From the NCBI RefSeq assembly GCF_001908375.1, contig NZ_CP017241.1, positions 1,181,001-1,245,000 of the forward strand: DNA of 64,000 nt, given 5' to 3'. Source of the DNA: Rhizobium etli 8C-3 (GTDB lineage: Bacteria; Pseudomonadota; Alphaproteobacteria; Rhizobiales; Rhizobiaceae). The notes under the pieces are model-generated. The model saw only the letters and a program-made list of their open reading frames with translations, was not told where the DNA came from and did not search any database. Below are positions 37,964 to 47,740 of this stretch, piece after piece (the first letter of the stretch is position 1; every line of letters starts with the position of its first letter). The position numbers were made by a program, and so were the translations under genes.

Positions 37964-38866
37964 TCAGCGCCGGGCGGCGATCCCCGTCGACAACGCTACG
38001 CCCGTTCCCGTGATGACAGCGGCTGCGATTTCTGCCAGGCCGATTTCCTCGCCCAGCAAGATTGCCCCGCCAATCGTTGCCAACACCGGCGTGATCGCCG
38101 TAAAGGCAGCTGCCTGCGTGCTGCCCAGCGTTCTGACGGCAGTGCCGTAGGCAAGCATCGCGACAAGCCCGGACAGGATGCCCTGGCTCAGGACCTGCAG
38201 TCCCAGATCCTCGGCGCTTGCCCGGGCCAGCGAGGTGCCGAAGCCGGCGGCAAGGCCTGCAATGATCAGGAACGACCAGACGGCGATCAGGGCGCTCGCC
38301 TGAATGGCGGTGAGCCCGCTGCGGCGGAAGGCGTGCGTATAGCTTGCCCAAAGAACGGCGCCCGCCGGCAAAAGCACGAAGCTCGTCCACGGCAGCGATG
38401 CATCCCCCAGGCTTTGTACAAGCAGGACGAGCACGCCGCCGACGATCGCGGTGAGGCCGATCGCGCGGGTAATGTCCGGCCGCTCCCCGAAGACGAATAT
38501 GCCGATGAGTGCCGTCGCAAGCGGCATGGAGCCGCCGAGCAGGATGCCCGAGGAACCTGCCGGGGTCGCATGGATGGCAAGCGTGGTGACGAGAAAGAAG
38601 ACTGCACCTGCGCCGGCCACCATCAATGCCAGCAGATGTAGCCGAACGCCCTTCGGCAGCAGGCCGGTCTTGAGCCAAACGGGCGAAAGGGCAAGCGCAG
38701 GAATTCCGTAGCGGATGAGTCCGATATCGATCGCGCCAAGCGGCGTTGCTGCGCTGTGGCGGGTCGCAAGAAGCCACGTCGCCCAGATGAGCACGGTGAT
38801 GGTTGCGCCCGCATAACCGGTGAAGAGGGATGGGGACTTCTCGTTGGTGATGCCAAAGCTGGTCAT
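37964..38866 (-). CDS. DMT-family (EamA) permease under Lrp control
   Basis: A 300-residue ten-helix permease with two EamA domains (for example GYAGATITVLIWATWLLATR and ITPVLATIGGAILLGEEIGL). AAAGGACAG lies before the ATG at 38866; the longer open frame upstream overlaps the divergent regulator and is not supported. The Lrp/AsnC gene is divergent, 142 bp away. This is a common arrangement for amino acid exporters controlled by their substrate. The exact substrate is not readable from sequence. Confidence 0.87.
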   Translation of the reverse strand: MTSFGITNEKSPSLFTGYAGATITVLIWATWLLATRHSAATPLGAIDIGLIRYGIPALALSPVWLKTGLLPKGVRLHLLALMVAGAGAVFFLVTTLAIHATPAGSSGILLGGSMPLATALIGIFVFGERPDITRAIGLTAIVGGVLVLLVQSLGDASLPWTSFVLLPAGAVLWASYTHAFRRSGLTAIQASALIAVWSFLIIAGLAAGFGTSLARASAEDLGLQVLSQGILSGLVAMLAYGTAVRTLGSTQAAAFTAITPVLATIGGAILLGEEIGLAEIAAAVITGTGVALSTGIAARR

Positions 38867-39008
38867 CGGTCTGTCCTTTCTTGTCAGGGGTGGTGTCCGA
38901 CCGAGAAAAGGATAGGCCCGATGGTCAGGGCATGTCCTTGCTATCTGTAGCGTCAAAAACATGCTACCAGCAATTATCTGCCAACAATCAAGGCTCAAGT
39001 TAGGAATT

Positions 39009-39482
39009 ATGCCGAATCTCGATAAATTCGATCTGGCCATCCTCGAATGCCTGCAGGAGGATGCACGCGCCACCAACGTCGAAATCGCCGAAAGGGTGAA
39101 TCTCTCGCCATCGCCTTGCCTGCGGCGGATCCGCAACCTCGAGAAGGCCGGTGTGATCCGAGGCTACCGCGCCGATATCGACCGGAAGGAGGTAGGGCTG
39201 GGGCTGACGGTGCTGGTCGAATTCAAGGTGGCCCATCACAGCCGTGAGAATTCTGAAGCCCAGCAGGCGGCTCTTCTTGCGATCCCTGAGATCGTATCCT
39301 GTTTCCTGATTTCTGGAAGCGCGGATTTTCTGGCAGAAGTCGTGGTGGAGGACCTTGCTGCCTACGAACGGCTTCTCACCGATACGTTTCTGAGGCTGCC
39401 GAACGTCAGCGACATCCGCTCGAACTTCGCCATCCGCAGCATGAAGACCAACGGGCCCTTGAAGCTGCCGAAGGGGAAGTAG
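39009..39482 (+). CDS. Lrp/AsnC-family transcription regulator
   Basis: A 157-residue regulator. The N-terminal winged helix is DKFDLAILECLQEDARATN followed by IAERVNLSPSPCLRRIRNLE (recognition helix). The C-terminal RAM ligand-binding domain covers about 70-150. The ATG at 39009 has AGGA 4 nt upstream; an earlier in-frame ATG at 38961 is less likely because the HTH normally begins within ten residues of the start. It probably responds to an amino acid and controls the divergent DMT exporter. Confidence 0.9.
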   Translation: MPNLDKFDLAILECLQEDARATNVEIAERVNLSPSPCLRRIRNLEKAGVIRGYRADIDRKEVGLGLTVLVEFKVAHHSRENSEAQQAALLAIPEIVSCFLISGSADFLAEVVVEDLAAYERLLTDTFLRLPNVSDIRSNFAIRSMKTNGPLKLPKGK

Positions 39483-39569
39483 ATCTGCACGCCCGCCAGG
39501 TCAGCCGGTGAAGCAGATGGAGGCAAAATGCGAGCGAGCCTTGATTTTGGCGAAAGGCTCGTCCTCGAT

Positions 39570-39646
39570 TTTTCCTGTCGTTGTCAGGACAATCCAGCCA
39601 TGGCGGGTCCGACTGCCTCATCCCTGTGGCAACCACAGGGATGAGG
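39570..39646. repeat. Rhizobial two-hairpin intergenic repeat
   Basis: The right unit is a perfect 14-bp stem: 39616-39629 with 39633-39646, loop CAA, core ATCCCTGTGG. The left unit has TCCTG (39573-39577) against CAGGA (39585-39589), followed by AATCCAGCCA. The TCCTGT...AATCCAGCCA and ATCCCTGTG pattern resembles a repeat I recall between many genes in Rhizobium genomes. No U run follows on either strand. The rest of the 39483-39777 gap shows no gene. Confidence 0.5.
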
Positions 39647-39777
39647 GATCAACAGCACGGGACAAGGTTGTGCATGCCGACCGTAGCCTTGGTCGATTTC
39701 CTTCGGCGCTCGACCCTCATCGGCTCTGAGGACGAGCCACCGGCCATTCTGCGCCAGAAAAGAAGGGGATGGCCTGG

Positions 39778-41154
39778 CTAGAGCAACGTTCCGCTGAGGA
39801 TGAGCAGGGCGACGGAGAAGTAGATCACCAGGCCGGTCACGTCGACCAGTGTCGCGACGAACGGTGCCGAGGCGCTGGCGGGGTCCAGGCGAAGCCTTTG
39901 CAGCAGGAACGGCAGCATCGAGCCGCAGAGCGAGCCGAACGTGACGATGCCGATCAGCGCGGCGAAGACGGTGGCGCCGACGAGCAGCCAATGTTCGCCG
40001 TAGTCGTAAAGGCCGATTTTCTGCCACAGCACGATGCGGCCGAAGCCGACGAGCCCGAGGATGGCGCCAAGCATGATACCGGTCGGCAGCTCGCGCAAGA
40101 GCACGCGCCACCAGTGCGAAAGCTTGAGCTCGCCGAGCGCCAGGGCACGGATGATGAGCGACGTCGCCTGCGACCCCGAATTGCCGCCCGAGCTCATGAT
40201 GAGAGGGACGAAGAGCGTCAGCACGATCGCCTTCTCCAACTCCCCTTCGAAATACTGCATGGCGCTTGCCGTCAGCATCTCGCCGAGGAAAAGGGCCGAA
40301 AGCCAACCGGCCCGTTTACGGATCATGCCGGCAAAACCGATCTTCATGTAAGGCTTGCCGAGGGCTTCCATGCCGCCGAACTTCTGGGCGTCCTCGGTCG
40401 TATCTGCGATCATCGTGTCGATGACGTCATCGACGGTGACGATGCCGAGCATGTGGCCGTCGTCGCTGACGATCGGCAGGGCCAAAAGATTGTGCTTGCG
40501 GATCAGCCGGGCGACGTCCTCCTGCGTCATCAGCGGATCGCAGCAAACGACGCCGCCCTTCTGGGCCACGGAAAGAACCGATGCCTGCGGTTCGCCGGTG
40601 ATCAGGCGGCGCAGTGTCACGACATCGCTCAGCCGTTGCGTTGCCGTGTCGAGGATGTAGATCGCATAGACCGTCTCGCGCGAGCGTTCGACCTGGCGAA
40701 CATGGTCGAGCGTCTCGGCAACGGTCCAGGCGTCCGGAACGCTCACGAACTCGGTCGTCATGATGCTGCCGGCCGTGCGCGGCGGATAGCCCATCAGGTG
40801 CTTGACGGCGAGCGCCGTCGCGCGATCGAGCTTTGCGAAAAGAGTGGCGCGGGAATCCTCGTCCAATTCATGGAAGAGATCGGCGACGCGATCGTTTGCC
40901 GTGGCATTGAGCAGCCGAGCGGCATGCTCGAGCGGCATCTCGGCAAGGATTGCGGCAGCGTTGTGCAGCTCCGGCCTGCCGAGAATGCGGACGGCCTTGT
41001 GCTGCGGAAGCGTGGCGAGGATGGCCGCTGCCTCCGGGATGTCGAGTATGTTGAGACGCTCGACGCGCTCTGCCGTGGTGACCACTGCGAGACGGTCGTT
41101 GGCAAAGAAGCGGGCAGCATGGTCTGTCCGCAGGGGGAAGCGATTGATGTTCAC
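39778..41154 (-). CDS. mgtE: MgtE magnesium transporter
   Basis: A 458-residue MgtE channel. The cytosolic N domain (about 25-130) is a superhelix with repeats such as AAAILAEMPLEHAARLL. Two CBS domains follow (about 135-260, with MTTEFVSVPD and IVTVDDVIDTMI). The membrane domain has five helices with VPLIMSSGGNSGSQATSL, the pore signature. It imports Mg2+, and the cytosolic domains close the channel when Mg2+ is high. The leader upstream of the ATG on the minus strand reaches about 270 bp to the next gene; I cannot identify a riboswitch in it. Confidence 0.93.
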   Translation of the reverse strand: MNINRFPLRTDHAARFFANDRLAVVTTAERVERLNILDIPEAAAILATLPQHKAVRILGRPELHNAAAILAEMPLEHAARLLNATANDRVADLFHELDEDSRATLFAKLDRATALAVKHLMGYPPRTAGSIMTTEFVSVPDAWTVAETLDHVRQVERSRETVYAIYILDTATQRLSDVVTLRRLITGEPQASVLSVAQKGGVVCCDPLMTQEDVARLIRKHNLLALPIVSDDGHMLGIVTVDDVIDTMIADTTEDAQKFGGMEALGKPYMKIGFAGMIRKRAGWLSALFLGEMLTASAMQYFEGELEKAIVLTLFVPLIMSSGGNSGSQATSLIIRALALGELKLSHWWRVLLRELPTGIMLGAILGLVGFGRIVLWQKIGLYDYGEHWLLVGATVFAALIGIVTFGSLCGSMLPFLLQRLRLDPASASAPFVATLVDVTGLVIYFSVALLILSGTLL

Positions 41155-41423
41155 TGGCTCGCCTTTCCGTCGATCCGCCGCAGCGTCCGGCGGGCGAGCC
41201 CGACAGGGGTCGGTCAGCGCACGGCGGCCGCGTACGGCAAGGGCAATCGACTGCTACTGTCGCTTGACATCGGGTTGATGGCTCCGTTGATATCCGCGGA
41301 AAAAGCGCTGTCATCCGCGTGCCGTAAGACCTGCTCCTCCGATTGACAAAAGTCAAGCGGCGGTGGTTTGCGAGCACAATACCGCGCCCGAGTGCGGCAA
41401 TATGCGCGGAATATCGGTGCCCC

Positions 41424-42437
41424 TCAGAAGCCGGCCAGCACGGCCTTGCCCTTCATCCTGCCGCTCTCGATCATCGAATGCGCCTTTCTCAAATTGGCAG
41501 CATTGATCGCGCCGACGGTCTGGCTGAGTGTCGTGCGGATTTTGCCGGCATCCACAAGCTCCGCCACCTTGTTGAGGAGGTTGTGCTGCTCGATCATATC
41601 GGGCGTCGAAAAGAGCGCCCGTGTGAACATCAGCTCCCAATGCACTGAAACGGCCTTGCGTTTGAAGGGCACGACGTCGAGGAACGTCGGATCGTCGATC
41701 AGCGCGAAACGGCCCTGCGGTGCGATTGCCTCGACGATGCCGGCGATATGGCTGTCGGTGTTGGTTGTCGAAAAGATGAAGCCCGGAGCTCCGATGCCGA
41801 GAGCTGCGACCTGCGGGGCGATCGGCTTGGAGTGATCGACGACGTGGTGCGCGCCAAGTTCCTTCACCCAGACCTGTGTCTCGGGACGGGAGGCGGTTGC
41901 GATGACCGTCAGATCGGTCAACGCGCGGGCAATCTGGATGGCGATCGAGCCGACGCCGCCGGCACCGCCGATGACGAGGAGCGCGCGAGCAGCACCCGGG
42001 ACCGCGTCGCGAACCTTCAATCGATCGAACAGTGCTTCATAGGCTGTGATCGAAGTCAGCGGCAGTGCGGCGGCGGCCGCGAAACCTAGGCTTTTCGGCT
42101 TGCGGCCAACGATGCGCTCGTCGACGAGATGGAATTCCGCGTTCGTGCCCGGGCGATTGATGGCACCGGCGTAATACACTTCGTCTCCGGGCCTAAAGAG
42201 CGTGACGTCCGGACCCACGGCCTTGACGATGCCAGCTGCATCCCAGCCAAGAATCTTCACTTCATCTGCCGGCGGTGCCGAATGTGCCCGCACTTTCACA
42301 TCGACCGGATTGACGGAAACGGCCTTGATCTCGACGAGCAGGTCATGCCCGATCGCCTCCGGAACCGGCAGGTCGACATCGATCAGCGAGGTTTCGGCGG
42401 AAATAGGCTGCGGGATCTTGTAGGCGACGGCGCGCAT
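41424..42437 (-). CDS. Zinc-type alcohol dehydrogenase/quinone oxidoreductase-like protein
   Basis: A 337-residue medium-chain dehydrogenase/reductase. The N-terminal GroES-like domain has VEIKAVSVNPVDVKVRAH and the DAAGIVKAVG stretch. The Rossmann motif LVIGGAGGVGSIAIQIARAL lies at about 153-172. The catalytic zinc cysteines are missing, as in the quinone reductase branch (QOR/ZADH). It should use NADPH to reduce quinones or enals. The divergent HxlR regulator 104 bp away probably controls it; such pairs are common in electrophile response. Confidence 0.88.
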   Translation of the reverse strand: MRAVAYKIPQPISAETSLIDVDLPVPEAIGHDLLVEIKAVSVNPVDVKVRAHSAPPADEVKILGWDAAGIVKAVGPDVTLFRPGDEVYYAGAINRPGTNAEFHLVDERIVGRKPKSLGFAAAAALPLTSITAYEALFDRLKVRDAVPGAARALLVIGGAGGVGSIAIQIARALTDLTVIATASRPETQVWVKELGAHHVVDHSKPIAPQVAALGIGAPGFIFSTTNTDSHIAGIVEAIAPQGRFALIDDPTFLDVVPFKRKAVSVHWELMFTRALFSTPDMIEQHNLLNKVAELVDAGKIRTTLSQTVGAINAANLRKAHSMIESGRMKGKAVLAGF

Positions 42438-42541
42438 TGGAAAACTCCCATGTTCGTTGCACGGAGGCTAGATGCGCCTTATGTCCAACGACTGCAAGAA
42501 TGCACCAATTCTGTACGTAGTACCAAAAAGGATACTGTAAA

Positions 42542-42934
42542 ATGTCGTTGCCCCGCGCGAAGCTGACCAAGAATTTCCCCGGCTGTCCGGTCGAGGCGAC
42601 GCTGAGCCATCTTGATGGAAAATGGAAAGGTGTCATCCTGTTCCACCTCATGGACGGAACGTTGCGCTTCAACGAATTGCGCCGGAAGCTGCCAGCGGTG
42701 ACGCAGCGCATGCTGACCAAGCAGCTGCGGGAACTGGAACAATCCGGCCTGGTTTCGCGCACGGTCTATCCAGTCGTGCCGCCGCGTGTGGAATATGCGC
42801 TGACGCCGCTTGGCGAAACGCTGAAGCCGATCATCCGCGCATTGGCGGCCTGGGGCGAAGAATATGTCTTCTGCCGTCCGCAAGGCCACGAACTGCGCGA
42901 TCCTTCATGCGCGCCGGCTGCGCTCCAGGCGTAG
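42542..42934 (+). CDS. HxlR-family transcription regulator
   Basis: A 130-residue winged-helix regulator. It has the HxlR features: an N-terminal [20 protein letters not shown], a recognition segment [20 protein letters not shown] and a wing [20 protein letters not shown]. The single cysteine near residue 18 is often redox-sensing in this family. AAGGA lies 9 nt before the ATG. It is divergent from the quinone-reductase-like gene, its likely target. Its 3' end overlaps the convergent MFS gene by 30 bp. Confidence 0.92.
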   Translation: MSLPRAKLTKNFPGCPVEATLSHLDGKWKGVILFHLMDGTLRFNELRRKLPAVTQRMLTKQLRELEQSGLVSRTVYPVVPPRVEYALTPLGETLKPIIRALAAWGEEYVFCRPQGHELRDPSCAPAALQA

Positions 42935-44122
42935 CGAGGCGGCGTAGACGAGCAGGCCGAACAAGGACAGCACGGCGCCGACATAGCCCGTTGCCGCAAA
43001 GCCGTAGCCCCAGGCGATCACAAGGCCACCGAGCCAGGCGCCGAGTGCGTTTGCGATGTTGAAGGCAGAGTGGTTTGAGGCGGCGGCAAGCGTTTGCGCA
43101 TCGGCGGCGACGTCCATCAGCCGCGTCTGCAGCGCAGGACCGGCCGCAAAGCCGCAGCCAACGAGGAACACGCAGATCGCCAGCATAAGGGGGCTTGATG
43201 CCGTCAGCGAAAACAGCGTCAGCACGACGATGTTGAAGACCAGCGAGCCGCCGATCGTCCCCATGATCGATTTGTCGGCAAGCCGTGAGCCGACGATGTT
43301 GCCGGCATTCATGCCGACGCCGAAGAGGACCATCATGACGGCAACCATGCTTTCCGGCAGCATTGCGACCTTCATGGTCGTACCGGCGATATAGCTGAAC
43401 ATCGCGAACATGCCGCCATAGCCGACGGCTGCGATGGCGAGCGTCAGGAGGACCTGCGGACGCTTGAAGGCGCCAAGCTCGCGCAGGAAGCCGGCACCGT
43501 CCGCGACCTGGTCGCGCGGCACGTAGTACCAGATGAGCGCCACGGCCACGAGGCCGATGACGCCGACGCAGGTGAAGGCGACGCGCCAGTCGAGCGACTG
43601 GCCGAAGACCGTCGCAAGTGGTGTGCCAAGGACGGTTGCGATCGTCAGACCCAGCATCACCCGGCCGACAGCTCGTGCCCGCTTGTGCACCGGCACCATC
43701 GAAGCAGCGACAATCGCGGCGACGCCGAAATAGGCACCGTGCGGCAGGCCGGTGATGAAGCGCATCACGGTGAAGCTCTCGAAGGTCGGGGCCAGTGCGC
43801 TCAAGATATTGCCGACTGCAAAAATGCCCATCAACAGCAGGAGCAGTGAGCGTCGTGTCGTCTTGGCGGCGAGGACTGCGATCACGGGTGCGCCGATGAC
43901 GACGCCGAGCGCATAAGCGCTGATGACGTAACCCGCCTGCGGGGTGGTAACCGAAAACGTGTCCGCCACGTTCGGCAGCAGGCCCATGATGGCGAATTCT
44001 CCGGTGCCGATGCCGAAGCCGCCGCAGGCCAGCGCCAGCTGCACCAGGGCGATCGCCAGCGGGGAGGGGGCTTCGCCAGCCGGACTGGAATCGATGGAAT
44101 GGTCTACGGCGATCTGGCTCAC
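42905..44122 (-). CDS. MFS efflux transporter, AraJ/YdhP-like
   Basis: A 405-residue 12-helix permease of the DHA1 group ([18 protein letters not shown] early, [15 protein letters not shown] near helix 4), similar to AraJ/YdhP sugar or drug exporters. I start it at the GTG at 44122, which has CAGGAG 6 nt upstream; the open frame continues to 44482 but that part is not membrane-protein-like. The C-terminus (LRLERSRRA) overlaps the HxlR gene on the other strand by 30 bp. Confidence 0.88.
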   Translation of the reverse strand: MSQIAVDHSIDSSPAGEAPSPLAIALVQLALACGGFGIGTGEFAIMGLLPNVADTFSVTTPQAGYVISAYALGVVIGAPVIAVLAAKTTRRSLLLLLMGIFAVGNILSALAPTFESFTVMRFITGLPHGAYFGVAAIVAASMVPVHKRARAVGRVMLGLTIATVLGTPLATVFGQSLDWRVAFTCVGVIGLVAVALIWYYVPRDQVADGAGFLRELGAFKRPQVLLTLAIAAVGYGGMFAMFSYIAGTTMKVAMLPESMVAVMMVLFGVGMNAGNIVGSRLADKSIMGTIGGSLVFNIVVLTLFSLTASSPLMLAICVFLVGCGFAAGPALQTRLMDVAADAQTLAAASNHSAFNIANALGAWLGGLVIAWGYGFAATGYVGAVLSLFGLLVYAASLRLERSRRA

Positions 44123-44432
44123 GCGAGCTCCTGAGGCATGTCTGGAGGGAGGCCATCCGGAGAGCGGGCGCTGAGGATGTCGGCCGTTTCTTTGGCGGGA
44201 GACGGAGAACAGGTTGTCTCCATCATTGAAATCATCGGGGATCGTGCCATCAGCGTCGAGTGCGTTTTTTGCAGTGCAGCGTCCTGCTATGTGCATACGT
44301 GCATTGCAATATTCAGGCCGGCCGGCTCGCTGCCAGGACGGTCGCCTGCATGGCGCGCTTGAAAACGAAGTGGGTCCAACCATCTTAAGGAGCACTGACT
44401 GAGACGCCACGACCCGAGGAACGGCACCCCTG
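44123..44432. other. Divergent intergenic region, MFS / lipid kinase-like gene
   Basis: A 310-bp gap that must hold both promoters. The stretch 44265-44320 is AT-rich with several short TGCA-type repeats. No gene, tRNA or strong hairpin is visible; an upstream extension of the MFS frame through it is not protein-like. Confidence 0.35.
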
Positions 44433-45377
44433 ATGAAGCTTGTAGGTTTTTTCAACAGAGACGGCGGTATTTTCCGTACCACCGATATGGAGGCCTACGA
44501 AAAGCGGGCAGAAGCGACCTTCCGGGAAGCGGGACATGATTTCGAGGCCATCGTCTTTTCCGGCAAGGAGATCGTTCCGGCGATGGAGCGGGCCGCCCGG
44601 CGCGACGATATCGACGGTATCGTGGCGGGCGGCGGTGACGGCACGATATCGGCAGCGGCCTCGATCGCCTGGAAGAACGGGGTCGCACTCGGTGTCGTAC
44701 CGGCCGGAACCATGAACCTGTTTGCCCGCTCGCTGAAAGTGCCGCTTGATATCTGGCAGGCGCTGGATGTGTTGGCTACCGGCGAGGTCGATCATGTCGA
44801 CATTGCAAGCGCCAACGGCCGGCCCTTTATCCACCAGTTCTCGGCAGGACTTCATGCGCGCATGGTGCGATACCGCAACTCCTTCAGCTATCGCTCCCGT
44901 TTCGGCAAGATGCGCGCCAGCCTCCGCGCAGCCTTCGGCGTCGTGCTCAACCCGCCGGAATTCGAGGTCGAGTTCCAGGCGCTCGGCGTGCGCGAGACGC
45001 GCCGCGTATCGGCCGTTTCGGTTTCCAACAATCCCTTCGGCGAGAACGCGCTTCTTTATGCCGATGACCTGCGCAGCGGCGAGCTTGGCTTCTACACTGC
45101 AAAACCGCTGAAGCCGATCGGCGTCGCCCGTCTTGCCGTCGACATGCTGCGCGGCAAGGTCCGCGAAAATGCCGATGTGATGGTCATGCATCCGGCCGAA
45201 GTGCATCTGCATTTCCCGAAGCTGAGGGCAAAGGCCAATTGCGTCATGGACGGCGAGCTTCTGCCGCTCGAACGCGACATTGCCATCAAGCTGCATCCAG
45301 AAGAGCTGAAGGTGCTGGTCAAGCAGGGCCTTGCCGCGCAGGTCAATGAGGCCGAGCGGCGGGAGCCTGCTGCTTAG
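44433..45377 (+). CDS. Diacylglycerol kinase-family lipid kinase
   Basis: A 314-residue DAGK/sphingosine kinase-like protein. The nucleotide-binding motif GGGDGTISAA lies at about 66-75, followed by LGVVPAGTMNLFARSL, which is typical of the family. The C-terminal beta-sandwich domain ends near 300. It probably phosphorylates diacylglycerol or a related lipid at the inner membrane; YegS-like enzymes are the nearest type. GAGGAA lies 11 nt before the ATG. Its end overlaps a convergent cyclase gene by 35 bp. Confidence 0.88.
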   Translation: MKLVGFFNRDGGIFRTTDMEAYEKRAEATFREAGHDFEAIVFSGKEIVPAMERAARRDDIDGIVAGGGDGTISAAASIAWKNGVALGVVPAGTMNLFARSLKVPLDIWQALDVLATGEVDHVDIASANGRPFIHQFSAGLHARMVRYRNSFSYRSRFGKMRASLRAAFGVVLNPPEFEVEFQALGVRETRRVSAVSVSNNPFGENALLYADDLRSGELGFYTAKPLKPIGVARLAVDMLRGKVRENADVMVMHPAEVHLHFPKLRAKANCVMDGELLPLERDIAIKLHPEELKVLVKQGLAAQVNEAERREPAA

Positions 45378-46209
45378 TCTGCCGCTTCACGCCAGCATCG
45401 GTCCATTCGCATCGGAATGCCAATACGGGCTTTGCAAATCCTTTCAAACGCCGGCGCGTTGCGTGAGTAAAGAGATCAGCGGTGCCGTACTCCCGGAAAA
45501 TATTCTCCGACACGAGGATATGGTCGGCGGAGGCGGCCGAGCACAAGCGCGCTGCAAGTTGCACGGTGGAGCCGAACAGGTCGTCGCTGTCCTCGACGGG
45601 CTCGCCGCAGTCCACTCCGATGCGAACATGGATCGGCTCAGGGTTTCCGCGGTTGTAACGTTTGAATTCCTGCTGGATCGTCCTTGCGCAATCGACGGCT
45701 GCCGCTGTCGAGGCGAATGTCGCCATGATGCCGTCGCCGGTGTGCTTCACCTCGCGGCCTGAACAGTGGCTGAGACATCTGTGCACGATCGAATCATGTG
45801 CCCTGACCAGTTCGGTCGCCATGCGGTCGCCAAGCCGCGATGTCATCGCGGTCGAGCCGACGATGTCGGTGAACAGGATGGCCCGGTGGCCGGAATCCAT
45901 CTCGCCTGAGGCTTGTCCAGGCGCCGGCTCGGGATCGTGAATTCGGCCAAGAAACGCCTCGACCGCCGACAACGCGACCTCGACAACCTCGCCAGCGACG
46001 AAGCCATGCGCTTCGCGGTGCACGCATTGGGCTGTTTCCGCGTCGGGCGCGTCCATGAGGCAAAAGGCTGTCCCGCGCCGCTGGTCGAACCAGTAGGTGA
46101 GGAACTTAACGCCATACCGGTCCTGAATCTCCAGGTCTCTGCGATGCGCCTCGGCAACGTCGGCGGCCGTCGTTCCTGTAAGTTCATGCCGGTCCATGAA
46201 GATAGCCAT
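45343..46209 (-). CDS. DUF4242 domain fused to a class III cyclase
   Basis: A 288-residue cytosolic protein. Residues about 1-90 match the DUF4242 (nickel-responsive/ferredoxin-like) pattern: MAIFMDRHEL, VKFLTYWFDQRRGTAFCLMD and DAETAQCVHREAHG. From about 105 comes a class III cyclase domain with metal-binding D115 (ILFTDIVGSTAM) and D159 (KHTGDGIMATF), plus VQLAARLCSAA. The layout suggests a metal- or redox-sensing front end driving cAMP synthesis. AAGGA lies about 9 nt before the ATG. The end overlaps the lipid-kinase gene by 35 bp. Confidence 0.82.
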   Translation of the reverse strand: MAIFMDRHELTGTTAADVAEAHRRDLEIQDRYGVKFLTYWFDQRRGTAFCLMDAPDAETAQCVHREAHGFVAGEVVEVALSAVEAFLGRIHDPEPAPGQASGEMDSGHRAILFTDIVGSTAMTSRLGDRMATELVRAHDSIVHRCLSHCSGREVKHTGDGIMATFASTAAAVDCARTIQQEFKRYNRGNPEPIHVRIGVDCGEPVEDSDDLFGSTVQLAARLCSAASADHILVSENIFREYGTADLFTHATRRRLKGFAKPVLAFRCEWTDAGVKRQTKQQAPAARPH

Positions 46210-46304
46210 TTGCGCGATCCTTTCGGAAACCTCCGCTTCTTGGAAGTTTCATTCTACGACTTGGATACCGCCGGGTCCACCTTTGACATGGCCGCCGGCA
46301 GGCC

Positions 46305-47660
46305 CTAGACGCGCGGCAGATATGTCCGATAGTCGAAGTCGGAGACCGTGCGCAGATAGGTGATGGCTTCCTTGTATTTGGTGTCGCCGTAGAGCTTCTG
46401 ATAGCGCTCGCCGAAGATATCGGCGATGAAGGACGATGCGCGAAAGTTTTCCACGGCCGAAAGGAAATCATGCGTCAGCCGCGCCGAGTTTTTGGGCACA
46501 TGCGACGGCGTTGTCTCCTCGCCGGGATCGAGATCGGCGTCGAGGCCAAGCAGCATGCCGCCGAGGATGGCGGCCAGAAGCAGGTAAGGATTGGCATCTG
46601 CACCGGCGACGCGATGCTCGATGCGCGCTGCCGGCCCGTTCTTGTCCGGGATGCGGATCGCCGTGCCGCGATGGCCGCTGCCCCAGGTGAGGTCGATGGG
46701 GGCAAAGGACCCAGGCTGGAAGCGGCGGTAGGAATTGGCGAAAGGCGCAAAGATCAGCTGCGCCTCGCGCATCGTGTTCAGCATTCCGGCGCACACGGAT
46801 TTCAGCCGCTTCGGCTCGCCGCCCCCGGCATCGAGAATGTTGCGGCCCTGCCCGTCGATGACGCTCGCATGCACATGCAGGCCGGAACCGGCATGTTCGG
46901 AATAGGGCTTGGCCATGCAGGTCGATTTGAGGCCGTGCTTGCGGGCGGCCTGCTCGGCGATGCGCTTCAGGTAAATGCAGTCGTCGGCGGCGGCCAAGGC
47001 ATCCGGCCGGTGCAGCAGGTTGATTTCGAACTGGCCGGGACCGAATTCGGCCGACGTCGCCTCAAGAGGCAGGTTCTGCGCCTTGGCATAGGCGCGCACC
47101 GTCTGCAGGTAAGCGCCTAGCGCATCGACGGCGCTCATGTCGTAAAGCTGGAAACCGTTCGGCTCTCCGCGATAGGTCAGGCTTTTGGGCGGCGAGGGAC
47201 GGCCGGTATCGCGCCAGTCCTGTTCCATCACGTAAAATTCGAGTTCCGTGGCGACGACCGGCGTGAGGCCGCGCATTTCGTAGCGCCTCAGCACCGCCGC
47301 CAGGATCGCTCGCGGATCCATGAAGCTCGGGCTGCCGTCGAATTCGTGCATCGTCGCCAGCACCTGCATGGAGCCTTCCGGCGCCACCCAGGGCATCGGC
47401 GCCAGGCTGCGCATATCGGCGATGCACTTTCCGTCCGGATCGCCGATCGTCAGCGACAGGGCGGTGATGTCGTCATTGTCGTTGCCCCAGATATCGAGCG
47501 ACTGCGTCGAGGAGGGGAGACGCACCTCGCCTTCCCAGATTTTCTTCTGGGCATCCAGCGGGATCTGCTTGCCCCGCAAATCCCCATTCATGCCGACCAG
47601 CAGGATCTCGATCCCCGGTTCGCCTGTCGCAGCTTTGCCGTTTGTGATGTCAGCCGTCAT
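46305..47660 (-). CDS. Glutamine synthetase-family gamma-glutamylpolyamine synthetase (PuuA-like)
   Basis: A 451-residue GS-fold ligase without the adenylylation loop sequence of GlnA. It has ATELEFYVMEQDW, the ATP-binding KPYSEHAGSGLHVHASV and the catalytic RIEHRVAGADANPYLLLAAI. The close relatives are PuuA/GlnA3-type enzymes that join glutamate to putrescine or other amines. The ATG at 47660 has GAGGGG 9 nt upstream; an earlier TTG adds nine residues but lacks a site. It is divergent from a class III aminotransferase 80 bp away, a typical polyamine-use pairing. Confidence 0.87.
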   Translation of the reverse strand: MTADITNGKAATGEPGIEILLVGMNGDLRGKQIPLDAQKKIWEGEVRLPSSTQSLDIWGNDNDDITALSLTIGDPDGKCIADMRSLAPMPWVAPEGSMQVLATMHEFDGSPSFMDPRAILAAVLRRYEMRGLTPVVATELEFYVMEQDWRDTGRPSPPKSLTYRGEPNGFQLYDMSAVDALGAYLQTVRAYAKAQNLPLEATSAEFGPGQFEINLLHRPDALAAADDCIYLKRIAEQAARKHGLKSTCMAKPYSEHAGSGLHVHASVIDGQGRNILDAGGGEPKRLKSVCAGMLNTMREAQLIFAPFANSYRRFQPGSFAPIDLTWGSGHRGTAIRIPDKNGPAARIEHRVAGADANPYLLLAAILGGMLLGLDADLDPGEETTPSHVPKNSARLTHDFLSAVENFRASSFIADIFGERYQKLYGDTKYKEAITYLRTVSDFDYRTYLPRV

Positions 47661-47740
47661 CTTGAAAATCCCCTCGGACAGGGCCAAGGTCGTAGCTCAT
47701 TGAGACGGACCTTTCAATCTTCGCAGGTGTTTTGCAAATC

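Noticed and set aside
41155..41423. Possible Mg2+ riboswitch in the mgtE leader
   Set aside because: The leader of about 270 bp has GC-rich stems, but I could not match it to an M-box or another known class.
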